Shown: piece after piece, positions 18,258 to 26,825 of the stretch
Numbering within the stretch: the stretch's first letter is position 1
How the letters are laid out: every line of letters starts with the position of its first letter
Assembly: GCA_032051265.1 (NCBI GenBank)
Contig: DAMBYU010000002.1
Location: 496,001 to 560,000, forward strand
Direction of reading: 5' to 3'
Source of the DNA: Dryocola sp032051265
GTDB lineage: Bacteria > Pseudomonadota > Gammaproteobacteria > Enterobacterales > Enterobacteriaceae
Length of the DNA: 64,000 nucleotides
The notes under the pieces: generated by a model
Databases searched by the model: none
What the model saw: only the letters and a program-made list of their open reading frames with translations
Told to the model about the DNA's origin: nothing
Translations under genes and position numbers: made by a program

Positions 18258-18273
18258 TGCAGCCTTCGTGCCA
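18258..18273 (-). promoter_or_regulatory. Sigma-54 promoter of the ast operon
   Basis: On the minus strand the sequence TGGCACGAAGGCTGCA matches TGGCAC-N5-TTGCA, with exactly 12 bases from the GG to the GC element. Nitrogen-limited, NtrC-dependent transcription of astC from a sigma-54 promoter is known in E. coli. Possible NtrC half-sites GGTGCA (18360-18365) and TGCA (18340-18343) lie upstream at unusual spacing. The wider gap 18185-18606 holds no gene and also carries the xthA promoter region. Confidence 0.85.
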
Positions 18274-18606
18274 TCCAGAGATAAAAATGCATAACGGAGA
18301 GGGTGAAACGTAAAATCAAGGAGTTACGAGCTACCACTATGCAGTTAAAGTGAATATCAGGTGCATAGTTTTACGAGCAAGGCGGGTTCGAGGCATGAAA
18401 TTGAGAAATATTATGCAGATGCAAAATATAATACTGGATTTGTGATCGTCACCGGGATTTGTTCGCGGTTTTTGCCCCACAGCGGAGCGGCGCGAGCATT
18501 TTTGGTGCAGAGCTTGCTGTTTTAGCAGGCAATCGGTCATTCCTGCATTTTACCTCGTTTTCTGCTACCATCCTGCCACCCTGACTTGTCACCACGGCAG
18601 CAATTT

Positions 18607-19413
18607 ATGAAATTTGTCTCTTTTAATATCAACGGCCTGCGCGCCCGCCCGCATCAGCTCGAAGCCATTGTCGAACAGCATCAGCCGGATGTTATCGGCC
18701 TGCAGGAAACCAAAGTGCATGACGACATGTTCCCGCTGGAGGATGTTGTAAAGCTTGGCTACAACGTCTTCTATCACGGGCAGAAAGGTCATTACGGCGT
18801 GGCGCTGCTGACCAAAGAGACACCGATTGCCGTGCGCCGTGGCTTTCCCGGCGACGACGAAGAAGCCCAGCGCCGCATCATCATGGCGGAAATTCCTTCC
18901 CCGCTCGGCAATCTGACAGTCATTAACGGTTACTTCCCGCAGGGCGAAAGCCGCGATCACCCAACTAAATTCCCGGCGAAGGCGAAGTTTTATCAGGATT
19001 TGCAGAATTACCTGGAAAGCGCGCTGCATAAAGACAGCCCGGTGTTGATTATGGGCGATGTGAATATCAGCCCGACGGATCTGGATATCGGCATCGGTGA
19101 AGAGAGCCGCAAGCGCTGGCTGCGTACCGGCAAATGTTCCTTCCTGCCCGAAGAGCGCGAGTGGATGGGCCGCCTGATTAACTGGGGGCTGGTAGATACC
19201 TTCCGCCACGCCAATCCGGAAACGCAGGATAAATTCTCGTGGTTCGACTATCGCTCCAGAGGTTTTGATGACAACCGCGGCCTGCGTATCGATCTGCTGC
19301 TGGCAAGCCAACCGCTGGCGGAGCGCTGCATCGCAACGGGTATCGATTACGATATTCGCGGCATGGAAAAGCCGTCCGACCACGCACCGGTCTGGGCGCA
19401 GTTTAAGCTTTAA
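18607..19413 (+). CDS. xthA: Exodeoxyribonuclease III
   Basis: The main AP endonuclease and 3'-repair exonuclease of base excision repair. An EEP-fold protein of 268 aa with MKFVSFNINGLRARP at the start, the metal-binding Glu in GLQETKVHD, the catalytic segment MGDVNISPTDLDIG and the C-terminal SDHAPVW. The ATG at 18607 gives the exact E. coli length; an upstream in-frame TTG at 18586 is rejected. Divergent from the ast operon. Confidence 0.97.
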   Translation: MKFVSFNINGLRARPHQLEAIVEQHQPDVIGLQETKVHDDMFPLEDVVKLGYNVFYHGQKGHYGVALLTKETPIAVRRGFPGDDEEAQRRIIMAEIPSPLGNLTVINGYFPQGESRDHPTKFPAKAKFYQDLQNYLESALHKDSPVLIMGDVNISPTDLDIGIGEESRKRWLRTGKCSFLPEEREWMGRLINWGLVDTFRHANPETQDKFSWFDYRSRGFDDNRGLRIDLLLASQPLAERCIATGIDYDIRGMEKPSDHAPVWAQFKL

Positions 19414-19419
19414 GCAAGT

Positions 19420-20091
19420 ATGCGTAAGCTACTGTTCGCCGCGCTGGTAGCTATTGTTGCGCTGCTGCTTGTCCTTCTGCCGCCGGGTATGATTAGCCTT
19501 GCGGCGCTGCAACACTATCAAGCCCGGCTTTCTGCCTGGCATACCGCCCAACCGCTAACGACCGCGGCGGTTTTTTTTATCTGTTATGTTATCGTCGCTA
19601 CGCTTTCCATTCCCGGCGCCACGCTGTTGACGCTGCTTGGCGGCGCCCTGTTTGGCGTGCTGCAGGGCACCGTACTGGTTGCCGTAGCCGCCAGTTGCGG
19701 CGCAACGCTTGCCATGCTGATTAGCCGCTATCTGCTCCGTGAGTGGGTGCAAAAACGCTTTGCCCGTGTGATGCTGAACGTAAACCGCGGTATGGAACAG
19801 GCTGGCGCAAGCTATCTTTTTGCCCTGCGCCTGGCGCCGGTGTTTCCTTTTTTCGTGGTAAATCTGCTGATGGGGCTGACGCCCATTTCCGTTGGCCGCT
19901 ATTTTGCCGTAAGCCTGCTCGGCATGCTGCCCGCGATCGTTGTCTGGCTCAACGCCGGACGGGAGTTAAGCCAGCTACGTACCCTTACGGATATCCTCAC
20001 GCCCGGTATGTTGCTGACGTTTACCCTGCTCGGCCTGCTGCCGTTGCTTTCGCGCAGGCTCATCCGGCGCCTGCGAATGTTACAAGATTAA
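19420..20091 (+). CDS. TVP38/TMEM64 family membrane protein (YdjX/YdjZ-type)
   Basis: A 223-aa integral membrane protein with about five to six membrane segments and the SNARE-associated (VTT/DedA-related) core: an LSIPGATLLTLLGGALFG stretch and FALRLAPVFPFFVVNLLMG near the middle. E. coli carries two such proteins, YdjX and YdjZ, just downstream of xthA; here there is one. Family members are proposed lipid or metabolite transporters, but the substrate here is unknown. It begins 6 bp after xthA and is followed closely by ynjB, so it may be co-transcribed with the transporter. Confidence 0.88.
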   Translation: MRKLLFAALVAIVALLLVLLPPGMISLAALQHYQARLSAWHTAQPLTTAAVFFICYVIVATLSIPGATLLTLLGGALFGVLQGTVLVAVAASCGATLAMLISRYLLREWVQKRFARVMLNVNRGMEQAGASYLFALRLAPVFPFFVVNLLMGLTPISVGRYFAVSLLGMLPAIVVWLNAGRELSQLRTLTDILTPGMLLTFTLLGLLPLLSRRLIRRLRMLQD

Positions 20092-20103
20092 GGAGATCCT
20101 GCC

Positions 20104-21279
20104 TTGCGGTTCATTTCTCTGCTGCTCAGTCTGATGACGCTCAGCTTCGCTGCTACAGCGGAACAGCTCTCCTGGCATGACCTGCGCGACCAGGCCCGAG
20201 GTCAGACGGTTTATTTCAACGCCTGGGGCGGCGATCCGGCGGTAAACGGCTACCTCGACTGGGTAACCGACGAGGTAAAAAAACATTATGGCGTAACGCT
20301 AAAAGTGGTGCGTCTGGCGGACGCGGCTGATGCGGTAAAACGCATCCAGAACGAAGCCGCCGCAGGCAGAAAAAACAGTGGCTCGGTAGATTTACTGTGG
20401 GTCAACGGTGAGAATTTTCATACGTTAAAACATGCCGGGCTGCTTGCTGAAGGCTGGGCTGAACGCCTGCCCAACTGGCGGTATGTCGATTTGCAAAAGC
20501 CGGTGCGTGAAGATTTTTCTGAGCCTGTCGGCGGTGCAGAAGCCCCGTGGGGAAGCGCCCAACTGCTGTTTATTGGCGACAAAAAGCGTATCGCCGCCTT
20601 CCCTCGTAACGCCGGGGCCCTGTTCGATTTCGCTAAAGCCAACCCCGGAAAAGTCAGCTACCCCCGGCCGCCAGATTTCACCGGCACCGCCTTTTTAGAA
20701 CAAATGCTGATTGTGCTCACTGACGATCCGCAGGCTTTGCGCATCGCTCCCGACCCGGCAACGTTTGACAGCGTCACCGCTCCGCTCTGGCGCTATCTTG
20801 ACCGGCTACATCCTTATCTGTGGCGCGAAGGCAAAGCGTTCCCGCCCACGCCTGCACGTATGGATCGCATGCTGGCCGACAGCGAGCTTTTGCTGTCCAT
20901 CACTTTTAATCCCGCCCATGTGGATAATCTGATTGCCCGTCGTCAGCTACCGGCTACGGCACATGCGTTTGGCTTTGAGCAAGGGATGCTTGGTAACGTG
21001 CATTTCGTGGCGATCCCGGCGAACGCAAAAGCCGGTGCCGCCGCTCAGGTTGTGGCGAATTTCCTGATGTCTCCGCAGGCGCAAATCCGCAAGGCCACGC
21101 CTGCGATCTGGGGCGATCCAACGATCCTTGATAGCACTACATTGCCCGCCCCGCTTAACGCGCAGCTTGCAAAGCTTCTCCCCGCGAGTCTCGATCCGTC
21201 TCCCTTCCTGGCCGAACCGCACGCGGCATGGGTAACGGCTATCGAAAAAGCCTGGCTACAACGCTACGGCTCCCGATGA
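20104..21279 (+). CDS. ynjB: ABC transporter substrate-binding protein YnjB
   Basis: A putative periplasmic binding protein of 391 aa with an N-terminal signal peptide (LLLSLMTLSFAATAEQ) and the extracellular solute-binding fold. The substrate is not known; thiamine- or spermidine-type relatives have been suggested for the family. The start is TTG with AAGGAG ten bases upstream. Its stop overlaps the ynjC start (ATGA). With ynjC (permease) and ynjD (ATPase) it forms a complete importer. Confidence 0.92.
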   Translation: MRFISLLLSLMTLSFAATAEQLSWHDLRDQARGQTVYFNAWGGDPAVNGYLDWVTDEVKKHYGVTLKVVRLADAADAVKRIQNEAAAGRKNSGSVDLLWVNGENFHTLKHAGLLAEGWAERLPNWRYVDLQKPVREDFSEPVGGAEAPWGSAQLLFIGDKKRIAAFPRNAGALFDFAKANPGKVSYPRPPDFTGTAFLEQMLIVLTDDPQALRIAPDPATFDSVTAPLWRYLDRLHPYLWREGKAFPPTPARMDRMLADSELLLSITFNPAHVDNLIARRQLPATAHAFGFEQGMLGNVHFVAIPANAKAGAAAQVVANFLMSPQAQIRKATPAIWGDPTILDSTTLPAPLNAQLAKLLPASLDPSPFLAEPHAAWVTAIEKAWLQRYGSR

Positions 21280-22859
21280 GCCGCAGGGTGTCACTCGCCG
21301 GGGGGCTGGCCTTGCTGGCGATGAGCGCGGTCTTTTTGCCCCTGGTGCCCGGACTTGCCCTGACGGCAGCGCCCCTGCTGAGATGTGAAATCTGGCTGGC
21401 CCTCTGGCAGGATGCGCAGTGGCCGCAGGCCGCTGTGGTGATGCTTGTTTCCACACTCATCAGCGTCTGTGGCGCAGCCAGCCTTACGCTGTTGATTATC
21501 TGCGGACTATGGCCCGGCCCGCGCTGGCAGCGTTACGTCCGGCGTCTTCCTGCGCTGCTTGCTTTCCCGCACGTGGCTTTCGCAAGCGGCCTGCTGTTTC
21601 TGTTTACCGATAACGGCTGGCTGATGCGCCTGATCCCCGCCACCTTCCCGGCAGAAAGTACAGGCATCGGGCTGGGCATCATGCTGGCGCTTAAGGAAAC
21701 GTGGTTTCTGCTGTGGTTTGCCAGCACGCAGCTTAACCAGCACGAGCTGGAGCAGCAGCTCGTTATTGCGCAAACGCTGGGCTATGGGCCGCTTCACGGT
21801 CGCCTGATCGTGCTGGTGCCGCAACTGCTGCCGCGTCTGGGCTGGGCGCTTGTCGCTATCGTCGCCTACAGCCTGTCGGTGGTGGATGTGGCGGTGATCC
21901 TGGGGCCAACAAATCCGCCTTCGCTCGCCGTGCTGGCGTGGCAGTGGATGAACGACGGCGACCCGCAGCAGCAGGCGATGGGTGTGGCTTTGTCTCTTGT
22001 GATGCTAATCGTTCTTACCGGGTTTATTCTCTGCGGAAAACTGCTGTGGCTGGCGATCCGCAGCCGTCTGAAGCATTTTTCAGGCTTTCGCCACAGGACG
22101 GATATCCGCCATTTTTCGACCGGCGTTGCGGCGGGCATGTCGCTTACGGGCGTAGCCTCGCTGCTGATGCTGGCGAGCTGGTCGCTGGCACAGGGCTGGT
22201 TTTACCCTGCTTTATTGCCGGATGAAGTTACCCTGTCCGGCTGGCTGGCTGCCAGCTACGAGCCGCTGGTCACGGCGCTGTTGCTGGCGCTGGCGAGCAG
22301 TTTTCTGGCCGTCGTGTGCATATTGTTCTGGCTGGAGGGATGCTCCCGTCGCTTCGATATCTGCATTTTGCTGCCGTTGCTGCTTCCGGCCTTGCCCCTC
22401 GCCGCCGGGCAGTATCAGGTTCTGCTGAATATCAGGCAGGACGGAACCTGGCAGGCCGTGGTCTGGAGCCACCTGCTTTGGGTGATCCCCTATACGCTGC
22501 TGGTAGTAAAGCCAGCGTGGCTGCGGCTCGATCCCCGATATGCCTCTGTCGCGCGGACGTTTGGCTGGTCTGACTGGAAAATCCTGTGGTGCGTTAAGGC
22601 ACCGCTTTTACTGCGTCCGTTGCTTGCTGCCTTAGCCGTTGGTTTTTCCGTCAGCGTGGCGCAATATTTACCTACCCTGTACGCTGGCGCGGGGCGCATC
22701 ATCACCGTCACGACCGAGGCCGTGGCCCTTAGCAGCGGCGGCGACCCGCAGCAAATGGCGATTCAGTCGCTGCTGCAAATGGCGCTCCCTGCGGGCATGT
22801 TTATCGTGACCCTCCAGCTCAGCCGTCTGATTTGCCATTATCGCCTGGGGTTACGCTAA
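21276..22859 (+). CDS. ynjC: ABC transporter permease YnjC (two permease domains)
   Basis: An inner-membrane permease of 527 aa in which two binding-protein-dependent permease domains are fused in one chain. The N-terminal half has its coupling segment near LNQHELEQQLVIAQTLGYGP and the second half near LDPRYASVARTFGWSDW. About eleven to twelve membrane segments are visible. The ATG at 21276 overlaps the ynjB TGA, and the stop overlaps the ynjD start as TAATG. Confidence 0.93.
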   Translation: MSRRVSLAGGLALLAMSAVFLPLVPGLALTAAPLLRCEIWLALWQDAQWPQAAVVMLVSTLISVCGAASLTLLIICGLWPGPRWQRYVRRLPALLAFPHVAFASGLLFLFTDNGWLMRLIPATFPAESTGIGLGIMLALKETWFLLWFASTQLNQHELEQQLVIAQTLGYGPLHGRLIVLVPQLLPRLGWALVAIVAYSLSVVDVAVILGPTNPPSLAVLAWQWMNDGDPQQQAMGVALSLVMLIVLTGFILCGKLLWLAIRSRLKHFSGFRHRTDIRHFSTGVAAGMSLTGVASLLMLASWSLAQGWFYPALLPDEVTLSGWLAASYEPLVTALLLALASSFLAVVCILFWLEGCSRRFDICILLPLLLPALPLAAGQYQVLLNIRQDGTWQAVVWSHLLWVIPYTLLVVKPAWLRLDPRYASVARTFGWSDWKILWCVKAPLLLRPLLAALAVGFSVSVAQYLPTLYAGAGRIITVTTEAVALSSGGDPQQMAIQSLLQMALPAGMFIVTLQLSRLICHYRLGLR

Positions 22860-23482
22860 TGCTCAGCGTCCGTCATTGTTCCGTTTTTTATGCCGCACGT
22901 CCTTTACTGCAGGAGATCAATTTCGAGGTGGCACCGGGGGAGGTCATCACGCTGATGGGGCCTTCGGGTGTCGGCAAATCTACCCTGCTTAGCTGGATGA
23001 TCGGAGCTTTGCCTGCGCCATTTAGCGCCACCGGCGAACTGTTATTAAATGGAAAGCGTTGCGACACGCTGCCCACCGAACGTCGCCGCATCGGCATTTT
23101 GTTTCAGGACGCCCTGCTGTTTCCGCATCTGAACGTCGGGCAGAATCTGGCGATGGCGATCCCGGCTGCGGAAAAAGGCCGCCTGCACAGACAGACGCTT
23201 GTTGAACAGGCGTTAAGTGATACGGAGCTGGAGGGTTTTGCCGGACGCGATCCGGCAACGCTCTCCGGGGGTGAACGTGCGCGTGTAAGCGTCCTGCGTG
23301 CGCTGCTTGCCAGGCCTGAGGCGCTGCTGCTTGATGAGCCATTCTCTCGTCTGGACCAGGCGTTACGCGCGCAGTTCCGGCAGTTTGTCTGGCATGTGGC
23401 ATCCCGGCAGGCGCTTCCCGTGGTGCTGGTGACGCACGACGAGCAGGATATACCCGAGGGCGGTAAAGTCATGCGTCTATGA
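22859..23482 (+). CDS. ynjD: ABC transporter ATP-binding protein YnjD
   Basis: The ATPase subunit of the YnjBCD importer, 207 aa. The Walker A motif GPSGVGKST is at residues 34-42, the signature LSGGERARVS is downstream, Walker B is LLLDEP and the switch His is in VTHDE. The start overlaps the ynjC stop. The stop codon overlaps a potential alternative start of ynjE at 23479. Confidence 0.95.
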   Translation: MLSVRHCSVFYAARPLLQEINFEVAPGEVITLMGPSGVGKSTLLSWMIGALPAPFSATGELLLNGKRCDTLPTERRRIGILFQDALLFPHLNVGQNLAMAIPAAEKGRLHRQTLVEQALSDTELEGFAGRDPATLSGGERARVSVLRALLARPEALLLDEPFSRLDQALRAQFRQFVWHVASRQALPVVLVTHDEQDIPEGGKVMRL

Positions 23483-23553
23483 GTTATCGCAAGGAATTAC
23501 AGCGGGACATTTCGCACAATGGCGTCTCTTTTTCTCTCCTACCAGGTTATCAG

Positions 23554-24849
23554 ATGAAACGTGTTTCTCACCTGACCAGCGCCCTGTTGCTTGCCGGGCT
23601 GTCATTTACTGCAGGCGCCGCCGCCTCGTCCTCCGCCATGAACTTTGCTGCCGTCCAGAGTCAGAAAGGGAGCTTTATCGATACTCGTGCGAGCGCCTTC
23701 TATAACGGCTGGCCGCAGACCCTCAACGGCGTCGGCGGCCATGAACCCGCCGCGCTCAATCTCTCTGCCGCCTGGCTAAGCCTGATGAGCGACGAGCAGA
23801 TTAAAGCGTGGGCGAAACAGCACCAGCTCTCCGACGCGGGTCTGATTGCGCTTTACGGCCACAACGAAGGCTCCCGCGCCGTTAAAGCCCGGCTGGAGAA
23901 ACTTGGCTTCAGCCAGGTGGTTCTGCTGGCAGACGGTCTGCAAGACCCATCTCGTCTGCAAAAAATGACGCATTTCGAACTGCTCGTTTATCCACAGTGG
24001 ATCCATGACTTACAGCAGAAGAAACCCGTCACCGCAGCACCCGCCGGTGAGTGGAAGGTAATTGAAGCCGGATGGGGCGCACCGAAGAAATATCTGCTCA
24101 GCCATATCCCCGGCGCGGACTATATCGATACCAACGAAGTGGAGAGCGAGCCGCTGTGGAACAAGGTTCCCGACGAGCAGCTTAAAGCGATGCTGGCGAA
24201 ACACGGTATTCGCCACGACACCACGGTTATCCTGTATGGACGCGATGTTTATGCGGCGGCCCGCGTCGCGCAAATCATGCTGTATGCCGGAGTGATGGAC
24301 GTTCGCCTGCTTGATGGCGGATGGCAGACCTGGAGCGATTCTGGTTTGCCGGTTGAGCGCGGAATGCCGGAGAAGGTGCAACCTGCGCCAGATTTTGGCG
24401 CGCCGATCCCCGGCCAGCCGCAGCTGATGCTGGATATGGAGCAGGCTCGCGCCCTGCTGCACCGCAAAGATGCATCCCTTGCCAGCGTTCGTTCCTGGCC
24501 TGAGTTTATCGGCACCACCAGCGGCTACAGCTACATCAAGCCAAAAGGTGAAATCGCCGGTGCCCGCTGGGGACACGCAGGCTCTGACTCCACGCATATG
24601 GAGGATTTCCATAATCCGGACGGCACCATGCGCACCGGGGATGACATCGCCGCCATGTGGAAGAGCTGGAACATCACCCCGGATCAGCAGGTCGCGTTCT
24701 ACTGCGGCACCGGCTGGCGCGCCTCTGAAACCTTTATGTACGCTCGTGCGATGGGCTGGAAAAATGTCAGCGTGTACGACGGCGGCTGGTACGAGTGGAG
24801 CGCCGATGCGAAAAACCCTGTTGAGAGTGGGGATCGAAAGCCGGAGTAA
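23554..24849 (+). CDS. ynjE: Multi-domain thiosulfate sulfurtransferase YnjE
   Basis: An exported rhodanese of 431 aa with a signal peptide (MKRVSHLTSALLLAGLSFTAGAAA) and three rhodanese-like domains. Only the last carries the active-site Cys (FYCGTGWR), as in E. coli YnjE. The signal peptide begins at the ATG at 23554, which is chosen although the frame is open from 23479, where an ATG overlaps the ynjD stop. It may work with MoaD-like or other sulfur carriers; its physiological acceptor is unknown. Last gene of the ynjBCDE unit. Confidence 0.93.
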   Translation: MKRVSHLTSALLLAGLSFTAGAAASSSAMNFAAVQSQKGSFIDTRASAFYNGWPQTLNGVGGHEPAALNLSAAWLSLMSDEQIKAWAKQHQLSDAGLIALYGHNEGSRAVKARLEKLGFSQVVLLADGLQDPSRLQKMTHFELLVYPQWIHDLQQKKPVTAAPAGEWKVIEAGWGAPKKYLLSHIPGADYIDTNEVESEPLWNKVPDEQLKAMLAKHGIRHDTTVILYGRDVYAAARVAQIMLYAGVMDVRLLDGGWQTWSDSGLPVERGMPEKVQPAPDFGAPIPGQPQLMLDMEQARALLHRKDASLASVRSWPEFIGTTSGYSYIKPKGEIAGARWGHAGSDSTHMEDFHNPDGTMRTGDDIAAMWKSWNITPDQQVAFYCGTGWRASETFMYARAMGWKNVSVYDGGWYEWSADAKNPVESGDRKPE

Positions 24850-24881
24850 GCAGCCTGCGCATTAAATCGCGAAAATCTCAG

Positions 24882-24917
24882 GGCGGAGAAGCGCTTATCG
24901 CCATCCGCCTTTTTATT
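24882..24917. terminator. Stem-loop terminator / REP-like hairpin between ynjE and ynjF
   Basis: GGCGGA (24882-24887) and TCCGCC (24904-24909) enclose GCGCTTATCGCC and are followed by TTTTTATT. The two flanking genes converge here. Its GCTTA-TCCGCC wording resembles other hairpins of this window (see 1093-1125, 32493-32550 and 50462-50487), which suggests a REP-type element used as terminator. Confidence 0.65.
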
Positions 24918-25530
24918 ACGTCAGCCGTTTTAAGGTCTGATACCCGCTCCAGACTCTCGTCAGCGTCGTCATCCAGCACAGCGCGCCAAACGCCCATGCA
25001 AGCCAGGCAAACGCCCCTGGAAACAGGCAGCTCAGCACAAAGAGCGCAATGGTTTCTGTCCCTTCGGTCAGGCCACCAAGGTAATAAAACGATTTGTGCG
25101 CGTAGCCCGGATTAGCAAGCTGATGCTTCTGCGCCACCGCGGCAAAAGCCAGAAAACTGCTGCCGGTACCAATAAACGCAAACAGCAGCCAGCCGCCCGC
25201 CAGCGCGTTGTGCGCCGGGTCGGCAAGAATAAAACCAAACGGCACCAGAGCGTAAAAAAGAAAATCCAGCGCGATATCAAGAAATCCTCCCGCGTCCGTT
25301 AATCCTCGTCGCCTCGCCAGCGCGCCGTCCAGCCCGTCGAACAAGCGGTTAAGCACGATGGCCGCCAGCGCCGCGCCATACCAGTGCAGGGCAAGGAACG
25401 GCAGCGCCAGCACGCCGATCGCAAAGCCAGACATCGTCAACCCGTCAGGTGAAATGGATGGTTTATCCAGCACGCCGGCCAGGCGATGCAGGGCGGGTTT
25501 TATTCGCGGATGCAGATAGCTGTCAAACAT
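24916..25530 (-). CDS. ynjF: CDP-alcohol phosphatidyltransferase family protein YnjF
   Basis: A 204-aa inner-membrane protein with the CDP-alcohol phosphotransferase signature DG-x2-AR-x7-G-x3-D-x3-D in DGLDGALARRRGLTDAGG onwards, plus about six membrane segments. The specific lipid product is unknown. The ATG at 25530 (MFDSYLHPRI) has AGGA upstream and overlaps the 3' end of ynjA by 8 bp. An upstream in-frame start would lie within ynjA. Confidence 0.9.
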   Translation of the reverse strand: MFDSYLHPRIKPALHRLAGVLDKPSISPDGLTMSGFAIGVLALPFLALHWYGAALAAIVLNRLFDGLDGALARRRGLTDAGGFLDIALDFLFYALVPFGFILADPAHNALAGGWLLFAFIGTGSSFLAFAAVAQKHQLANPGYAHKSFYYLGGLTEGTETIALFVLSCLFPGAFAWLAWAFGALCWMTTLTRVWSGYQTLKRLT

Positions 25531-26095
25531 GCGGTTGCTTCCTGGTTTTTTGCATGCATAAACCCTGCGCGGGAATGTCCAGCGCGGCATTAAAACGGGC
25601 GGAGAGATTCTGGAAAGCAATCAGGGCCGTAAGCTCGGTGATAGTCTGCTCATTAAAATGGCTTTTCAGCGTTTCCTTTAAGGAGTCATCAACGACGGGT
25701 GGCGTCGCGGTCATGGCATCCGCGTAGGCCAGCGCCGCACGTTCATGCTCGCTGAACATCGCCTCTGCCGGCCAGTTTTCCACGGCCAGCACTTTGTCCA
25801 TCGATCCGCTGCGTTCCGCCAGACGAAGGCTGTTGGCATCGATGCAAAATTCACAGCAGCAGCGCTGTGAAACGCGCGTCATAACCAGAGAGCGGGTCAC
25901 CGGGTCAATCTTTGCACGCCTGCGCTCCAGAAAGCCGACGAACAGGGCTATCAACCAGAACAGCCACGGCAGCCTTCCCCACCAGCGAGTCGGGTTGAGC
26001 ACGGCGCCAAAATGTTTTTGCTGCATTGATACGATGGGTTTCAGGCTGCCGGGCAGCCGTTTTAGCGGAGCAACCCAGGGGGATTTCATCGCCAT
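25523..26095 (-). CDS. ynjA: Carboxymuconolactone decarboxylase-family protein YnjA
   Basis: An AhpD-like protein of 190 aa with the CxxC redox motif in CCCEFCIDANS and an N-terminal hydrophobic stretch (LPWLFWLIALFVGFL). Close to recalled E. coli YnjA (RWWGR, LCEFC versus CCEFC, VDDSL, ELTALI, QNLSARFN, DIPAQGLC). The function is not established; relatives are alkylhydroperoxidases. The start at 26095 has AAGAG upstream. The operon order ynjA-ynjF differs from E. coli, where ynjA precedes ynjB. Confidence 0.88.
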   Translation of the reverse strand: MAMKSPWVAPLKRLPGSLKPIVSMQQKHFGAVLNPTRWWGRLPWLFWLIALFVGFLERRRAKIDPVTRSLVMTRVSQRCCCEFCIDANSLRLAERSGSMDKVLAVENWPAEAMFSEHERAALAYADAMTATPPVVDDSLKETLKSHFNEQTITELTALIAFQNLSARFNAALDIPAQGLCMQKTRKQPHV

Positions 26096-26167
26096 AACAC
26101 ACAACTCTTCGGATAAGCTTACATGGCGGGTATTATGCCACGCTCTGCTGAACGAAAAGGGAAAGTT

Positions 26168-26578
26168 ATGCCAAAAGAGCTTGATGTCGTCGCGGCTATT
26201 ATCGAACGCGACGGAAAAATTCTCCTGGCGCAAAGGCCGCAAGGCGGCGACCAGCCGGGGCTGTGGGAGTTTCCGGGCGGCAAAGTGGAAAATGGCGAGC
26301 CGCAACCGGCGGCGCTAAAACGCGAACTGCGTGAAGAGCTGGGGATTGAGGCTGAGATTGGTCGCTACGTTGCCAGCCACAGGCGGGAAGTTTCCGGAAG
26401 ACTTATTCATCTTCATGCCTGGCACGTTCCGTCTTTTCGCGGTGAGCTGACGGCATACTGCCACAGCGGGCTGGTATGGTGTTATCCCGCCGAAGCGCCT
26501 GACTACGATCTCGCCCCGGCGGATATCCCTCTGCTTGACGCCTTCAGGGTTTTACCCGACGCCACACCAGCGGATTAG
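26168..26578 (+). CDS. nudG: CTP/5-methyl-dCTP pyrophosphohydrolase (Nudix)
   Basis: A housecleaning Nudix hydrolase of 136 aa that acts on CTP, dCTP and oxidised or methylated pyrimidine and purine nucleotides in E. coli. The Nudix box G-x5-E-x7-RE-x2-EE-x-G is complete at residues 38-60 (GGKVENGE ... RELREELGI). The start at 26168 has AAGGG upstream. It is divergent from ynjA and overlaps ynjH tail-to-tail by 35 bp. Confidence 0.94.
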   Translation: MPKELDVVAAIIERDGKILLAQRPQGGDQPGLWEFPGGKVENGEPQPAALKRELREELGIEAEIGRYVASHRREVSGRLIHLHAWHVPSFRGELTAYCHSGLVWCYPAEAPDYDLAPADIPLLDAFRVLPDATPAD

Positions 26579-26825
26579 TGCCAAGCGTTTTTTCATCGCG
26601 CTGGCACTGTAAAAGTATGTCGCCTGCAGCTTTCACCACGGAGCCTTCCGAGTAATTTTGATCCTGATAGATACAGCACTGGCTGCAGGGCGCGGCACGC
26701 AGCCCCTGGCCGCTGAAAGCTTCCGGTGGAACGCTGATATCTACCTGCGAATCAAGGCGTTGCGCCATCCCCGGCAGACTCACCATCAGCGTCACGGCGG
26801 CGGCGAGCAGGCTTTTTCTTAGCAT
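26544..26825 (-). CDS. ynjH: DUF1496 exported protein YnjH
   Basis: A 93-aa protein with an N-terminal signal peptide (MLRKSLLAAAVTLMVSLPGMAQ) and the DUF1496 core CCIYQDQNYSEGSVVKAAG. Function unknown. The start at 26825 has GAGGG nine bases upstream. The first 74 bp lie inside the 3' end of topB in another frame, and its last 35 bp overlap nudG on the opposite strand, so it is packed between both neighbours. Confidence 0.82.
   Translation of the reverse strand: MLRKSLLAAAVTLMVSLPGMAQRLDSQVDISVPPEAFSGQGLRAAPCSQCCIYQDQNYSEGSVVKAAGDILLQCQRDEKTLGTNPLVWRRVKP

Noticed and set aside
23479..23553. N-terminal extension of ynjE overlapping the ynjD stop
   Set aside because: It would put 25 residues before a clear signal peptide; the ATG at 23554 is the natural start.
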